Notes under the pieces: generated by a model | The model's database searches: none | What the model was told of the DNA's origin: nothing | The model's input: the letters and a program-made list of their open reading frames with translations, nothing else | Shown: piece by piece, positions 44,095 to 55,580 of the stretch | Position numbering within the stretch: position 1 is the first letter of the stretch | Layout: each line of letters starts with the position of its first letter | Made by a program: the position numbers and the translations under genes | Source of the DNA: Hymenoscyphus infarciens | Taxonomy: Eukaryota > Ascomycota > Leotiomycetes > Helotiales > Helotiaceae | Assembly (NCBI GenBank): GCA_001414345.1 | Contig: LLCB01000042.1 | Coordinates: forward strand, 124,001-188,000 | DNA length: 64,000 nucleotides | Direction: 5' to 3'

Positions 44095-45515
44095 ATGCCC
44101 TTGAAGCAACCCCTCACTTGCGCCCAAGTCGACGAACCGAGAACCTTTAAATACTGGAGAGCTGTGGGCCATTCAAGTGAGAGTGGGTGGAATCTGCCAG
44201 AGAATGTCAAGAATAATCGGCATCTTTTGAACCTTCCTTCGGGTGAGTTGAGCCTTACTAGTAGATGCTTTAAGGCTATACTCAAATGCCCTTTGCAGAA
44301 CTTTTATATCGAATTTTGGAATATGTTTTGATCGCACCAAAGGGGATATCTATTTACCCCCACACAATCACCAGCAACTCTATAAACCGATCCATATTTA
44401 ATTCTTATACCAGCTCATACAGCATACGAGAACGTCCCGAAAACTCAGATATCGATACCGATACTAACATAATTCCCGGTACCATCAGTCGTTCCTCGCC
44501 CTTATACACATGGACCGAGAAGAGAGACCGGGATGGAAAATACTTCGAAATGCGAAAGACCTACCGTCCAATAATCGACGCCGGTATCCTACGTGTCTCG
44601 AAGGATCTCTACAAAAGAGGCTCTCAAATGTTCTTCACGCAGAATAAATTAAGTTTCTGGATGGCAAACGGCTCTTTAATGTATAGTCCTCCCACCCTAC
44701 TTCCCCACGGAAATATCGTCCATCGTCCCAAAACCCGACTACCATGGAACTACCAAAGACCCGAAAGGATCGCACACGGCTTAGTCCAAATCCAACATCA
44801 ATGGCCCCTCCCCATGCTCGAAGGCTTCCTGTACTACGATCCCTTTCTTCGCTACCTCCACACCATCGGTCCTGTTCATGCTTCAAAACTCAAGCATCTG
44901 AAATTTGAAGGCGTGATAAGGTTACATCAGTGTGAGGAGGGATATTGTGGGGAAGATGTCTGTCTTATGCAAGCCTTGTACGTATATGTAAATTTCATCG
45001 CGAAGTTTTGCACGGCTGTGGAGAAGGTGGAGGTACATACTGTTTTGGATACACATTTTCCGGAGACGCAGGGGGAGTTTTTGCATCCGTGGGGTCCAGA
45101 TACTATTCAGGCGACGCTGAAATATGTTTTGGATTGCTATGTTCAGAAAATTCCTAGTTTGAAGGAGTTTGTGGCTTTTGATTCTTTTGGGAATAAAGTT
45201 CTTGACTGGTCGTTGGAAAATGATGGATTGGGGCAATTTATTGAAGATGCTATTGAAGGTACTGCTTGGGAGAGGGACGAGGTTGCGGTGGTAGAGGAGA
45301 ATGGGCTGGGCTGTGGGTTTTGCGGGGAGGATCATGAGACGAGGGAGTGTTTTAATCTTTGTGGGTTTTGTGGGAGATTTGGACATTGGAAGAAGAGTTG
45401 TGCGGAGTATTGGGAATGTTGGAAGAGCGAGTGGGAGGAGGAGAAGCTGACAGACCAATGGCTTAGGTCTTATCCTTATACTGATCGTTGGCAGTGGATG
45501 GGGAGATGCTTTTGA
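44095..45515 (+). CDS. F-box-like protein with tandem CCHC zinc knuckles, 454 aa (start uncertain)
   Basis: Exons 44095-44242 and 44299-45515; the 56-nt intron (GTGAGT to TTGCAG) joins HLLNLPS to ELLYRILEYVLIAPKG, the LPxELRxxI-type F-box-like helix common in fungal proteins. The middle region (LYTWTEKRDRDGKYFEMRKT ... KHLKFEGVI) resembles fungal F-box/2EXR-type proteins of unknown ligand. The C-terminus has two zinc knuckles, CGFCGEDHETREC (C-x2-C-x3-H-x4-C) and CGFCGRFGHWKKSC (canonical C-x2-C-x4-H-x4-C), suggesting nucleic-acid binding. The ATG at 44095 is the first after the in-frame stop at 43975; the ancestral start is probably 43786. If the stop is real, this is a shortened protein or an early pseudogene. 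Confidence 0.65.
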
Positions 45516-45586
45516 TGAGGAGCTTAAACATTGTTTTAAATTCTTTTTTGGTCATTCTCTAGCTACGCCTGGCCTAATGAGAATCA

Positions 45587-45817
45587 ATGAGAGTCAGGAT
45601 CTCCGTTAAGAGAGTGTACAACAACATCAGGAGCCTTATTCCTTCTAGGTTTCGAAGTGACAGTGAAAACGTACGTTCTAAAGAAGATAATTTTCAAGCA
45701 CCTCCACGAAAAAGAAGTACTTTGCGCGGCTGCTATGAGAATGTTGAGAATGAGATTAAAGTTATCCACGTACAAGTAGTTGAGTCGCAAAAAGCCCCAC
45801 TTCGTACTCCTTTTTAA
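45587..45817 (+). CDS. Short hypothetical frame, 76 aa
   Basis: An ATG-started frame whose basic opening (MRVRISVKRVYNNIRSLIPS) faintly resembles the start of the orphan protein at 15025. It has no domain and no clear leader; coding status is doubtful. Confidence 0.2.
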   Translation: MRVRISVKRVYNNIRSLIPSRFRSDSENVRSKEDNFQAPPRKRSTLRGCYENVENEIKVIHVQVVESQKAPLRTPF

Positions 45818-46387
45818 AGGTCAAACCTTCTTAGAGGCAGGCCAGTGAGACACCACGAATTGTGGGGAGCAATGGGAATGATGATTACAACTTTGCGCGA
45901 GGAGCACTGTAGGACGAAGAGGTCGAGAAGCAAAAGGGGATTAGCAATTTCCATTTACATTTCAGAAACTTGAAAGCTATACTCTAGGAGAAGTTTGCTT
46001 GAATTTTGTATTGAAAGGTGGTGGCAGCAGTGGATATGCTCACTGACCTCCACTAGGGATGATCAAGCGATAGGTGGGCCGGCTATCAAAATTGTAAGCG
46101 AGGAGAAAAGGGGCAGACAGCCGAGCGAAAAGCCCAATGAGAAAGCTTGGAGCCAATCTTCTTCACACCCTCAACTGATGCATAATGTAAGCCTTGATAG
46201 AACTTCCAAGTTAAGTTCTGTAACCTGTTCCAATTCAATGCGTGTAAAAGTGCGGGCTAGAAGCTTCTGTGCTCACAGCGGAGGCAATCTGTTCCATGTG
46301 ATTTATTGATACGAACTTTTGGAATGACCCGCGAAATTTTCGATAAGTTGCGCCAGTTGACTTGATGAGATAACGTTCAAGGAGGGG
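45818..46387. other. Intergenic region
   Basis: About 570 bp without a supportable gene. Confidence 0.35.
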
Positions 46388-46843
46388 CTAGAGGACTTCA
46401 GCGATCATATAAAACATGATATCTCCAACTTCCTCAACAGTGTAGCATAATTTGCAACCCGTAGCCACTATGAAAACCTGAAGCAAGGCGATCGATTCCC
46501 GAATCGTTTTGATCACACCCACGGAGTTGTGTCCAGTATCTGTCGACATTGTTACGAGTCCGTATTCGACTCCAGTTACAATTGCCTCCCAATTTATTCC
46601 ACCGGAGTAGCCACCCTTTCCCACAGCAAGAAAACGATCGTTCCAAGTATCGGGAAGGAACAGCCCAAAGGTGTATGCAGACGAATTCGAAGTGGTAGCA
46701 CTAATGACGACCGAGCAAAGAGGTGGCAAAAACGTTGCGTTTGTTAGATGGCTATCCAAGATTAGAAGCTCCCTAACCAAAGGTACCATTTTCAGATACT
46801 CTTTCAGCAAAAATAGCATTCGCATTAGAAGGAAGTCCGACAT
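46388..46843 (-). pseudogene. Truncated tannase/feruloyl esterase-family remnant
   Basis: The middle of this minus-strand frame matches the N-terminal core of secreted tannase/feruloyl esterases: NATFLPPLC, TSNSSAYTFGLFLPDTWNDR, FLAVGKGGYSGGINWEAIVT and YGLVTMSTDTGHNS. After GHNS the normal continuation, which should carry the catalytic serine region and about 350 more residues, is replaced by unrelated sequence and a stop. The N-terminus lacks a clean signal peptide (MSDFLLMRMLFLLKEYLKMV). An intact family member is around 500 residues; this is about 150. It is therefore a gene fragment, non-functional as an esterase. Confidence 0.72.
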
Positions 46844-48370
46844 CGATTACTGAAATAGAACAATCAAAAGCTAATACATTTTAAATAAGAGGAATGATCG
46901 AACCCACGCCATCATGAAGGAGAGCCAATTCTAGGGAGAAAGAGGTGACTTAAAGGAGCTCTTGAAATTTCGAGGAAGGACTTCTCTCATCTATTGAACT
47001 TTCATTATCCATCCACGGAATGAGCTTCAATTTTCGCGGGGTCAAAACTTTAGATTGGAGATAAAATGGGACAAGCATCGGTTGAGAACCTCCGAATGCC
47101 AAGGAAAAAATCCCACTTATCTCTGAAAATTAGTTCGGTCCTTCGTTTTTGTTCTGCAGAAAGATGAGCCAAAAGATGGGGAAGAAATTTTGTTTCGGAT
47201 AAGTATTTTAGCAGCGGTGAACGGGGGGTGGGGGGCTTTGCTTTATACGGAAATGCGGAGTACCCCGCCCTCCCTTTCACGAACCAAGCCGTAGAGGGGG
47301 GAATTATTTCCCCCAAACATCGATCTAGATTCTCCTGTGGTTGACAACAGAACGAAAAACAATCATAGTCTCGGCACTGGAATCGAATTCCCGAATCGTC
47401 TCATGGAGGAGGATTGTCATCTCGGGCACCGTTCAAGAGACTCTCGCTCGCGAAATTCATCTACCTCGCGATGAGATTGCCCTAGGGAACTTAGGGAGCT
47501 GTCCATCCGATTCTGGGATCAAGCTGCGCCACAATCCCTCATATATTTTGAATCATGTTCAATGATGCATAGGATGATAGAATCAAAAGGATTCTCACCT
47601 GTTCTAAAAGGCGTCGACATCAATCCTCGAAAATCCAGGCGAGTCAGAGGTGGTCGGCCCCAGTGATTCGGCAGGTGTGCCCTTAGAAGCGTGGCGTAAG
47701 GCCTAATCATGTGACCTGTCATGCAAACTGCTAACCATGCTCATTAGTGCGCACCCTCCCCCACTCGCCAATCAAAGTGAAGCTCCCCCTTCTCATGGTA
47801 CGTACCAACACACAACATACGAAGGCCTGATTCAACCCTATTAGCCCGTTTGGAGTCTTGGCCAAAATGTGTGAGTTATTCTGCGGCTCACTAGTTTGTC
47901 CGCTTTTGGACTCTTGGACTCAGCTGGGTCTCAGCCTCTAATCTACCCGAGTACCCTTTCAAAATGATTTTTGAAAACTTCCTAGTACCATTCCACTGAT
48001 AATTCGTTGGACTGCAATTATTGTGTCAATCTCGCCTTACAGTTCTTGTTTTTGTAAAGCCAGCACTGGAATATTGTGTTGGTACAGATTTTCATTCCGT
48101 AAATGTCACTCGCTTAGCACGGACAAAAGCACAAAACAATACATGCAGTGTGACACTTGTCTTGCTTGAAAAAACCCACATTTTTACTTTTTCTTCAAGC
48201 CACCTGGACGGCCAACCAGTCAATATGACTGTTATCGCAACACTTTGGCCCAGGCTCGAGTCAATTCGATAGGGATCACAAGCTCCGTAAAGACATGCCA
48301 GCATTGGGATATAACAAGGCAGTCCGCACAATAAGCAGTATGGGGGCAGCTGAATATCAGTACCCGAAGA
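46844..48370. other. Gene-free stretch
   Basis: 1.5 kb without a recognisable gene or further esterase sequence; open frames are short and mostly start at non-ATG codons. The 300 bp before 48371 probably contain the promoter of the next gene. Confidence 0.4.
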
Positions 48371-50350
48371 ATGCTGTCAACTTCGTCGCCTTTCATCGAC
48401 TCGAGCGTCTCAATCTACCATAATGCTATCAAATCACTCATCTTCAGTGTGGCCGAGCTGCTCCTTGCGTTCAGTGTCTTGAAATTCTGGAGTTTGGTGG
48501 CTGCCAAGGCAAATCTTTTCGTCTCGTATCTCATGTTGGTTCATCAAGAAGAATTTCGAGTAACGAAACTTTGATGAAATTCAGCTAATGAGGGCATCAG
48601 GTTTATGGAAGACCCAATTCAGAAATTCTATTTCTTGATATCTCGCGGGTTTTCTCGAGGAAGTTTGGTCGTTGTACTCTTCGCCTTATGTTACGCAGCC
48701 GCGAGTCTGTATGGGACACTACTATGGGGTCTCGATGCGCCGGGATACATTATGCAAAGCACAAATACCACTGCGATGACTCTAAATGGGTCCCGTCTCG
48801 AAAGCCCAGGGTATATCACCTATCTTGATGTCCAACCGAACAAGCTTCCATCTATTCAGAAAGATCTGCCACAGCTCATCGGTGCGCAGCTCTTCAAATC
48901 CGGAGTCAACTTCTCGCTTACGACTGATGTTAATCGAGGACGACCGGAATATACGAATGCTACACTACCAGGGTCTGGGGGTCGAATTTGGCTGGACTCT
49001 GAGGGGCTCTCGGTTACGACAGATACCAATGTCATGACTTCTTACATGACAAACGATACGGCAGGTCGACTTATTCCAATGGAATGCCCAACAAGATTCA
49101 TCGGGGAAACAACGTCCCAGTTTTGGAATTGTACTTTCAATAATACATTCGTGCAGCCGCTTCTCAATGGCATTATTGGACTACCCGAGGTACATTGGGA
49201 CGATGCCTCTGACATTGGCTACGATACGAGATACATCAAACCGGACAGAAAGAGAAACATTTGGGCGTCCTTTGGCCAGGGAGGAGGTTCCTCTGGTATG
49301 AAACAAATGTTTACTGTCACGAAAGGAAAGAGGCGTCATTCTTTCATAGAATCGACCACTCGATACACATTAATGACACAGCCGGGCATTCCATTTGCTT
49401 CTCCCGAAGTAGACGACTTTTTAAGGAGGACGTGGAGTACGAATGTGACCGAACGACAGGCTCCAATAATTACGAGACTCTACAATGACATTACAAGGGC
49501 ACAAACCAGCGGAAAAAGCTATCAGTTCGGGATTATCGAGGCTCCTACGAATATCACCAGCACTCAAGTTCTTTGGCAATATCTTACCCCTGAGACGGAT
49601 GGGCTGGCAATATTCTCCTTGATCCGAGTGTCAATTACAAACATTACTCTCATCAGGTCGGAGAGTATTCCTGTTGCACCTACGCCTTTCAAACTGTGCG
49701 ATACAACTTTCATGAACGTAGCATATGGGGGCGTAGTTGAGGATACGGATTGCAGCACAGCAAAACAAGGACAACCAACTCAGTTCTGGGGCCAAGTAGA
49801 TACCTCTGCAGTACTTATCATGAATGGCCTAGGAGATGGTCGGTCCAATATCAGCGCCCTTGCTGTTGACGAGTCCGTCATGCAGTGGTCGGAGAAAAAT
49901 TACGCCTACATGGACGATCTCTTGATCTCTCGTGGCTTTATTCTCAGCATTGATCCTTCCCTCGTCACGGTTAACATTTCCATTCTTCGACCAGCAATAT
50001 CATACCTCCAGATTTTCCTTGTCGTAATTGCCGCCCTTTTTGCGCTCAGCAGCTATTTTTTGACTCGCTTCCTCGCAACTACTCACTGGACGAGTTCTCT
50101 GCTCGCGATTCTCTTAGCCCCTACCAACAAGAAGAATGAACCTGGTTACATCGACCCCGTTCCGGACATTAGATTGATGAAGGGCTCTTCTGGGGCGCTG
50201 ATCACTGTCGATCATTTGGTGATGGGTGTGCAAAATACCCACGGGCCCGTGGTTGAGACTGGTGATACGATGTACTCATCAACTTTGCAAATTCCACAGG
50301 AGAAGGTTGTTATGCATGAGGGGCAATCCTTTTTAGTCAAGGGTCAGTAG
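48371..50350 (+). CDS. Fungal membrane glycoprotein, uncharacterised
   Basis: The main exon runs to TAG at 50350. From 48605 it reads MEDPIQKFYFLISRGFSRGS, then a hydrophobic helix (LVVVLFALCYAAASLYGTLL). A long region with many N-x-S/T sites follows (NTTAM, NGSRL, NFSLT, NATLP, NDTAG, NCTFNNT, NVTER, NITST, NITLI, NISAL), then a second helix (YLQIFLVVIAALFALSSYFL) and a cytosolic tail. A short 5' exon from ATG 48371 encodes a further helix (AIKSLIFSVAELLLAFSVLK). The best join I see is donor GTTCAT at 48539 to acceptor ATGAG at 48592, phase 0, but it is weak; translation may instead begin at 48605 (581 aa). Architecture recalls the 1678 protein without clear identity. No function known. Confidence 0.7.
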
Positions 50351-50745
50351 TTATGGTCAAAGTGTAATGATTCTATGTAGATTTTAATGAGAACAAATGC
50401 GAACTGTTTCCTTGCGGCTTTTGTCATAATTTTCGGATGCTCGCTAAAACACCTCGATAGTAAGGAAATAGATCAGCTCATCCTATTGAAAAGACGGAGG
50501 AGTGTGCTTTGCAACTTTGGTGGGTGAGTGCCGAGTACTTGCAGCTTACTCGTGATGTAATTGAGAGCTTACTCACGGGTGACTCACGGCTTACTCGCAA
50601 GCTACTTGACAGCTTACTAGCCAATACAGTCACTGAAAAGGATAGTTGATAATGTTCCATTAAAAGCTTTATCCTCAAAAGGTTCCTCGCTATTCTTCCT
50701 ACTACCGAAAATACGTAACCGTAACAAAGACCTCTAAAGTCATAG
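50351..50745. other. Intergenic region
   Basis: About 400 bp. It contains an imperfect tandem of ACTCGCGGCTTACT-like units (50543-50612: GCTTACTCGTG, GCTTACTCACG, GCTTACTCGCA, GCTTACTAGCC), a short degenerate repeat. Confidence 0.45.
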
Positions 50746-51000
50746 CTATATACCCCGCAATCGTGAACCCACCCGAAACATCCCTATCTTAACCGAGTAA
50801 GTAACACCAACCAAAACACCCAATGACAAAATCACGAAAGCCAAGATCGCCAGACCTTCCGAGTTCACTGTATTATCGATATAAATTCCCCAACCAGATA
50901 CGCTAATATCCGGCTCATTAGACATCCGCTTCGATAAAAGTTGCTCCTCTAAGCCTTTAGGAAGGCAGCTGAGCCATCGTTTTATTCGTTTAAGATTCAT
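50746..51000 (-). pseudogene. C-terminal fragment of a fungal HET/NACHT-type membrane tail
   Basis: 84-codon frame. Its second half, SVSGWGIYIDNTVNSEGLAI then LAFVILSLGVLVGVTYSVKI and GMFRVGSRLRG, matches the recurrent C-terminal module GWGIyIxEG - single helix - GxFxIGxxL that ends many fungal HET- or NACHT-associated proteins. The several hundred residues that normally precede it are absent, and the upstream side is AT-rich decayed DNA. I read it as the surviving 3' end of a destroyed gene. Confidence 0.5.
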
Positions 51001-51009
51001 ATTCTAGGT

Positions 51010-51425
51010 TCTTGAGGTAGTGATGGAAAGAAGTTGATATATAGATAAAATACGAGGTAATTGTAGAATAACCACTAGCGACTTAGAACCCGTCTTTAAT
51101 AGTATTATATATATAGCTTTAATAGTCTAGAAAGTCGATAATCTTTCTATTCTATAGTAGTAGTTAGAAGCTAGTATCCTTAACTATATCCTCTCTATTA
51201 TTCGTTATTAGACTACTAATAGTAAATAGTTATATAGAATCCCTAGAAGATTATTAGTCTATTATTATTATATAGTTAGTAAACTTATAAACAAGAAAAC
51301 TATAATCTTCAACTTTCTATTCAAGTTAAAGTCTTATTAGATATAGTAGAGTATAATTCTGCTCTTAATACTACTTACAAGTGATACATTTGTAATAATT
51401 AGACCACGTTCTAAGAAGAAAACAA
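51010..51425. repeat. AT-rich decayed block
   Basis: About 400 bp dominated by TA-rich words (TATATATA, CTATTATTAT, TAGTTATATAG) with hardly any G+C, sandwiched between two gene fragments. The composition is consistent with RIP of a repeated sequence. No terminal repeats were identified. Confidence 0.55.
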
Positions 51426-51429
51426 GTCA

Positions 51430-51762
51430 TTTATCTATTCTAAATCCCGTTTTTATCAGGTAAATACTTACTACATATCCCATTGCGAGCCTTAAAGTAC
51501 ATCGTCGCAGTCTAGTAATTAGAAAAATCCTCCGAGAAGACACAAGTTGTACAATCAGCATGATCGCCAACATCGGTCGTTGGCATCGTTGCGTTGAAGG
51601 CCACCCATTCCCGCCAACGATTTGATGGACATGTGCTGAAGGGATTTTTCCAGATTCCACCAGAGGAGCGAGACGTTGAATACAGACAGTTGACCATCCG
51701 AAGCGAAGAGCAGCCTGAGAAGGCCCCGCGCGCGCGAGAGCGAGAGAAGAACTAAACTTCAT
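51430..51762 (-). pseudogene. Broken DUF1996-family secreted protein gene
   Basis: From ATG 51762 the minus strand reads MKFSSSLALARAGPSQAALR, then FGWSTVCIQRLAPLVESGKI and PSAHVHQIVGGN, the N-terminal core of DUF1996 proteins (CxQLVxxRLDPLVxPGxxPSxHxHQIVGGN). A frameshift follows, and the next frame continues VAFNATMPTTDVGDHADCTT, CVFSEDFSNY, then TAG where Trp is expected, then TATMYFKARNG. TGG to TAG is the kind of change RIP-like C-to-T mutation produces. An intact protein is over 300 residues; this fragment ends near 51430 at the AT-rich block. It is non-functional. Confidence 0.7.
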
Positions 51763-53951
51763 AGTTGCAAGCTGAAATTTGCGATGTTGATATTTCCAAA
51801 GAGACGAATATTCTAAGGAGAAAGTCAAGTAGACACTACAGTGCCAAATAAAAGATGTATATAGCAAACCTTTCCCTCCTATCCATCCAAGGTTTCTTGC
51901 CATCCCATTTCTAAGCCGTCAGAAAAGAATTGCCGGTATCTCCTAGGATTCATGACAGTCGAAATGGTTTACCCACCAATACTCCAAAAGTCGCAACTAA
52001 AGATGTTCAACACCTTAAAGTTTTCCCCGCACCACGATAAATGGCCCCATAAATCCATGTGGCAATCCATATTTAACGATAAACCGCATCCCAAGACCCT
52101 TCCATGCCGGGCGGTATCCTTAATAGATTAATCAACCTCCCCCCTTCCTTGAACTTCCACATCTCGAATCCCGGAAAAGGTTGATTAGGAAGATCCTCGA
52201 CTCCACATAACTACCGAGAAATCGGAAGAGCCGAGATGTAACGGTGCAACAGCATATAGAAAGAAGTTGAGTACTCGGCAATGCCACGTCATCTGAAGGT
52301 TATACAAACCTCTGAGAGCAGCTCTAACTTGGTTATAAATATAATGTTTCTTAGATCCATGGCCAATGAAAATAGCAAGAATAAAGTAGCGATAGATCTT
52401 GTGAAACGTATGCCGGTTGAAGGGAGCTTATGTATGCGATGAGATGCTTACACCTTAGTGCAATATGTGTACCACTTGGGACTTTTCAGTGTGCTCACTT
52501 GGGCAGCAATTTCTGAAGCACTTATGAGTGGTTGTACAGGTGTGTGAACGAATAGTGGACAAGCACGAACGGGAATTCATAAGTCGACTGCCAAATCATA
52601 TCTTGCCCGGACTCTTCTCGATTTAAATCTCTATTAGCTAAAGAAAAGGACAGCTCTATTATCGTTGTCAGGACTACAGTAGCAATTAACAAATTCAAAA
52701 TCGACTCGGTTTTGAGGGCAGGGGTCGAGTGACGAGACTGTGGAAGAAACCGAAAACATTCTTCTCAACACCTGTAAACTCATACTACGAGTGATAACAA
52801 ACCGAGATGTCTGACCTCGTTATCCCACCCACACTCGGAAAAAAACGTGCACTCAGAGTAGGTGCCTTTGGGCCAAAAACAGCACTTTGGACGACCCTCG
52901 GCTTGTGCACGTACTCCAACACGCTTCCTTAGATCCCACTTTCCAAGCAACTGAACCTCAAATTCCACCCTTTGTACACCCACTTTGAGTGCACCTTTTT
53001 AGAGCCTCTCAAATGTGGATGGGATACAAAATATCGCCGTGCACGACTACTCACAGGTTCTACAAGCTTGATTTTTGTGTCGCGGTCAGAGAACTCGCTT
53101 CATTATAGTTCGAGAGGATACGGTACCTGTACCTGTCCCCGTTTGAGGACGGAAAAAAGATACCGACGACCGGGAGGTGTTGCACAAGAGCAAACTATCA
53201 AAGACACTCCTTCCAGATTGTGCTAAACAAGATAAGAGAATCAAGAATCTATCTTGCGGAATTCGGCCATACAATCATAGAGCGCGTTGAACATGCCGCT
53301 GAGCTGAACGTCACGGAATGACACCAATCCTGACACTCCTGGTGGACTACTGATGGAATAGCAATGCCACCAAAAGGAGGCGAGGGAGAATCGAGAATTC
53401 ATCGTGAAACGAAAATGTGCACTTCTGGAAAATCTCCTTTTCAGACATTCCCGGCAATTCAGCTCTTACAACACAGCTCGCACATATTAGATCTTTCGAG
53501 AGATCTGGGTCGATGCGACCAAGAGACCCAAGAGAAATATAATCTTACTCCTGGAAACCACGTGAGATGCAAATGGTAAACCAGCACCAGCACCAACAAA
53601 ATCAATCCGGAACAAACAGCGCGCCCAAAAGTCAAACATCTTGCAAAACTTCCACTCGTGAACGAGGGGCTAGATTCTGGACAATTGAATTTCTCAGGCT
53701 ACTACTCATCTAGTGTAAAATTCCTTGCAAAAGCATCCTGGATCCCCAGTCCTCTGCCTCTCAAGACTCTATCCCACATAGTCAAGCAAAAGAAAGCCAA
53801 TTCCTCAGCCAAGCAAAGCCAAAACCCATCCCGAGCCCATATTTTCCGTCATCGGCCCCGGAAATACTTTTTTTACAATGAAAAGCGAGAAGAAAACATT
53901 GTTACATGAATAAAAAAGCCTCAAGCAAAACTGTAAAGATCAAGCGAAAAA
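51763..53951. other. Gene-free stretch
   Basis: 2.2 kb with no supportable gene: open frames are short and lack domain signal. Small tandem motifs occur (GTACCTGTACCTGT near 53122). Confidence 0.4.
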
Positions 53952-55580
53952 TCAGCAATTCTTTTTGAACCCACCGTTATTCTTTCCGTTTCCAATGAGT
54001 ACTCCATTTCCATTCCCATTGCCATTGACGTGTTTGAGGTCTCCATTGGCTTTACCGTTTCCGTTTGCGTGTTTGAGACTTCCGTTGCCATTGACTTTGG
54101 TATTGCTTCCATGACCGCTGATGATGTAGCCTACGGGCCAGGCGAATCTCGTTCCGAGAGGCTGGCCGGCTTCTTCTGAAGTGAGATATTCAACGAGAGC
54201 GATGACTGATTGGAGTGTAAGCGCAATGTTTGAGAAATGGAAAGGAAGAAAAACTTACAGATATAAGCACCCAACCCGGTGAAAATATGCCACCAGCCAT
54301 GAAGCTCAAGAATGAAACTGTATGGCATGCCGATCGTACGCTTTATAGCTGTTAATTGACTGCAAATCGCATTATCAACATTCCAGATCGCAAAACCAGT
54401 CACGAAGATCACTAATGATGGTCAGCTAGCTTTCGATTTGGGGGTAAAGCGAAGAAGACATACCACCACCCCATGCAGTCAGAAGTTGAACATCCTTTTG
54501 CACGACGGGATCGATAACACGTGCATTGATGATAGAGCGAGTTTTGATTCCTACGATGGCAATCATGATGGCGAAGATTACGGAGTGCATGATGAGCTCG
54601 TCTTTGATACAATGCCAGGTGGAGAATGCGGTGAAAGATGCGATGAGGATTGCGCCGTGGACGATGGTGTAGGTTAGGGATTTGTCGAATGTGAAGACTC
54701 GGTGGATGACGGTAGCTGTGGCTACCAACATGGAGAGATCATCACCTATGGATATTTTAGCTTATTTTCTGACAGGAGGTCAATATTCCTGGGATTTCTA
54801 TCTTCCTTTCATGGTGAAGACAGGAAGAGGACCGCTATTCGTCATTTATTTGGTTGGGGAGAGACATTCCATAATCGTGCTACAGAGCTCGGTCTTGAAG
54901 AGAGGTTCCGAGAAAAAGCAAGGAAAGGAGTGAGACATACACCATTGCGTATAATTCTTCATCGTCGCATGGAAAAGTCCCGAGCCAATTCCAACACCCG
55001 CAATACCCATGTACCCCAGATTTCTCAAAATCGCATCCGGGCGATTCTTGTTCCCCTTGATACCATGGTACGCGTAGTATACTAAATAAGACAATTAGCA
55101 AAACTTCAAAATAATTCCACCCAACCATCCAAAGCCGATTCTTGACACTTTCCAGATCGACAGCTAGTATTCAATAACACGTGACAACTCTCAACCCCCC
55201 TACCCCAAACCCCGGGGAAAAAGCAGCAAAAAGGAAATGACTCACTGTAAATCAGATTCGTGATGGTATTCACAAACTCAGCGATGTAAGTCGTGATGAT
55301 ATAGTCCTGTTTTTCTTCATCAGTTTCCTCCTACTTGGCAGGCTCAAGGAAAAGAAGAGCCTGGGAGGAATACCCGAATGACAACGTACCTCTTCACAAA
55401 AACTATAATTTTTAAAAAATGTTAGCATGGAGATCAACAAGAAAAGAAAAGAAAATAAAAGAAAAGAAGAAAAAAGAAAAAAGAAATGTGGGAGTGCGAA
55501 GGATCTTACTTTGCCTGGGAAGTTCGAGCTTGCCAGAATGGAGGATAGGGTTCTTGTCGATAGGGAAGGGAGAAGGGCAT
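53952..55580 (-). CDS. Alkaline ceramidase (Ypc1/Ydc1 family), 324 aa
   Basis: Seven exons: 55580-55510, 55402-55390 (13 nt), 55306-55246, 55081-54941, 54745-54464, 54411-54259 and 54205-53952; all junctions keep frame. Integral ER/Golgi membrane hydrolase that cleaves (phyto)ceramide to sphingoid base and fatty acid. Family signatures: PFWQARTSQANFCEEDYIIT then TYIAEFVNTITNLIY at the N-terminus; GSGLFHATMKNYTQ with the catalytic-site His; DDLSM; and LELHGWWHIFTGLGAY, giving the HxxxH zinc ligands. About seven hydrophobic segments are present. The conserved FCEE is encoded by the 13-nt microexon, which is required to connect the flanking conserved blocks. The C-terminus carries an Asn-Gly repeat tail (KVNGNGSLKHANGNGKANGD), unusual and probably disordered. 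The start could also be 55607 or 55643 in the same frame. Confidence 0.88.

Noticed and set aside
44922..45458. 178-codon minus-strand frame
   Set aside because: Antisense shadow of the CCHC gene; Leu/Pro-rich translation typical of an antisense frame.
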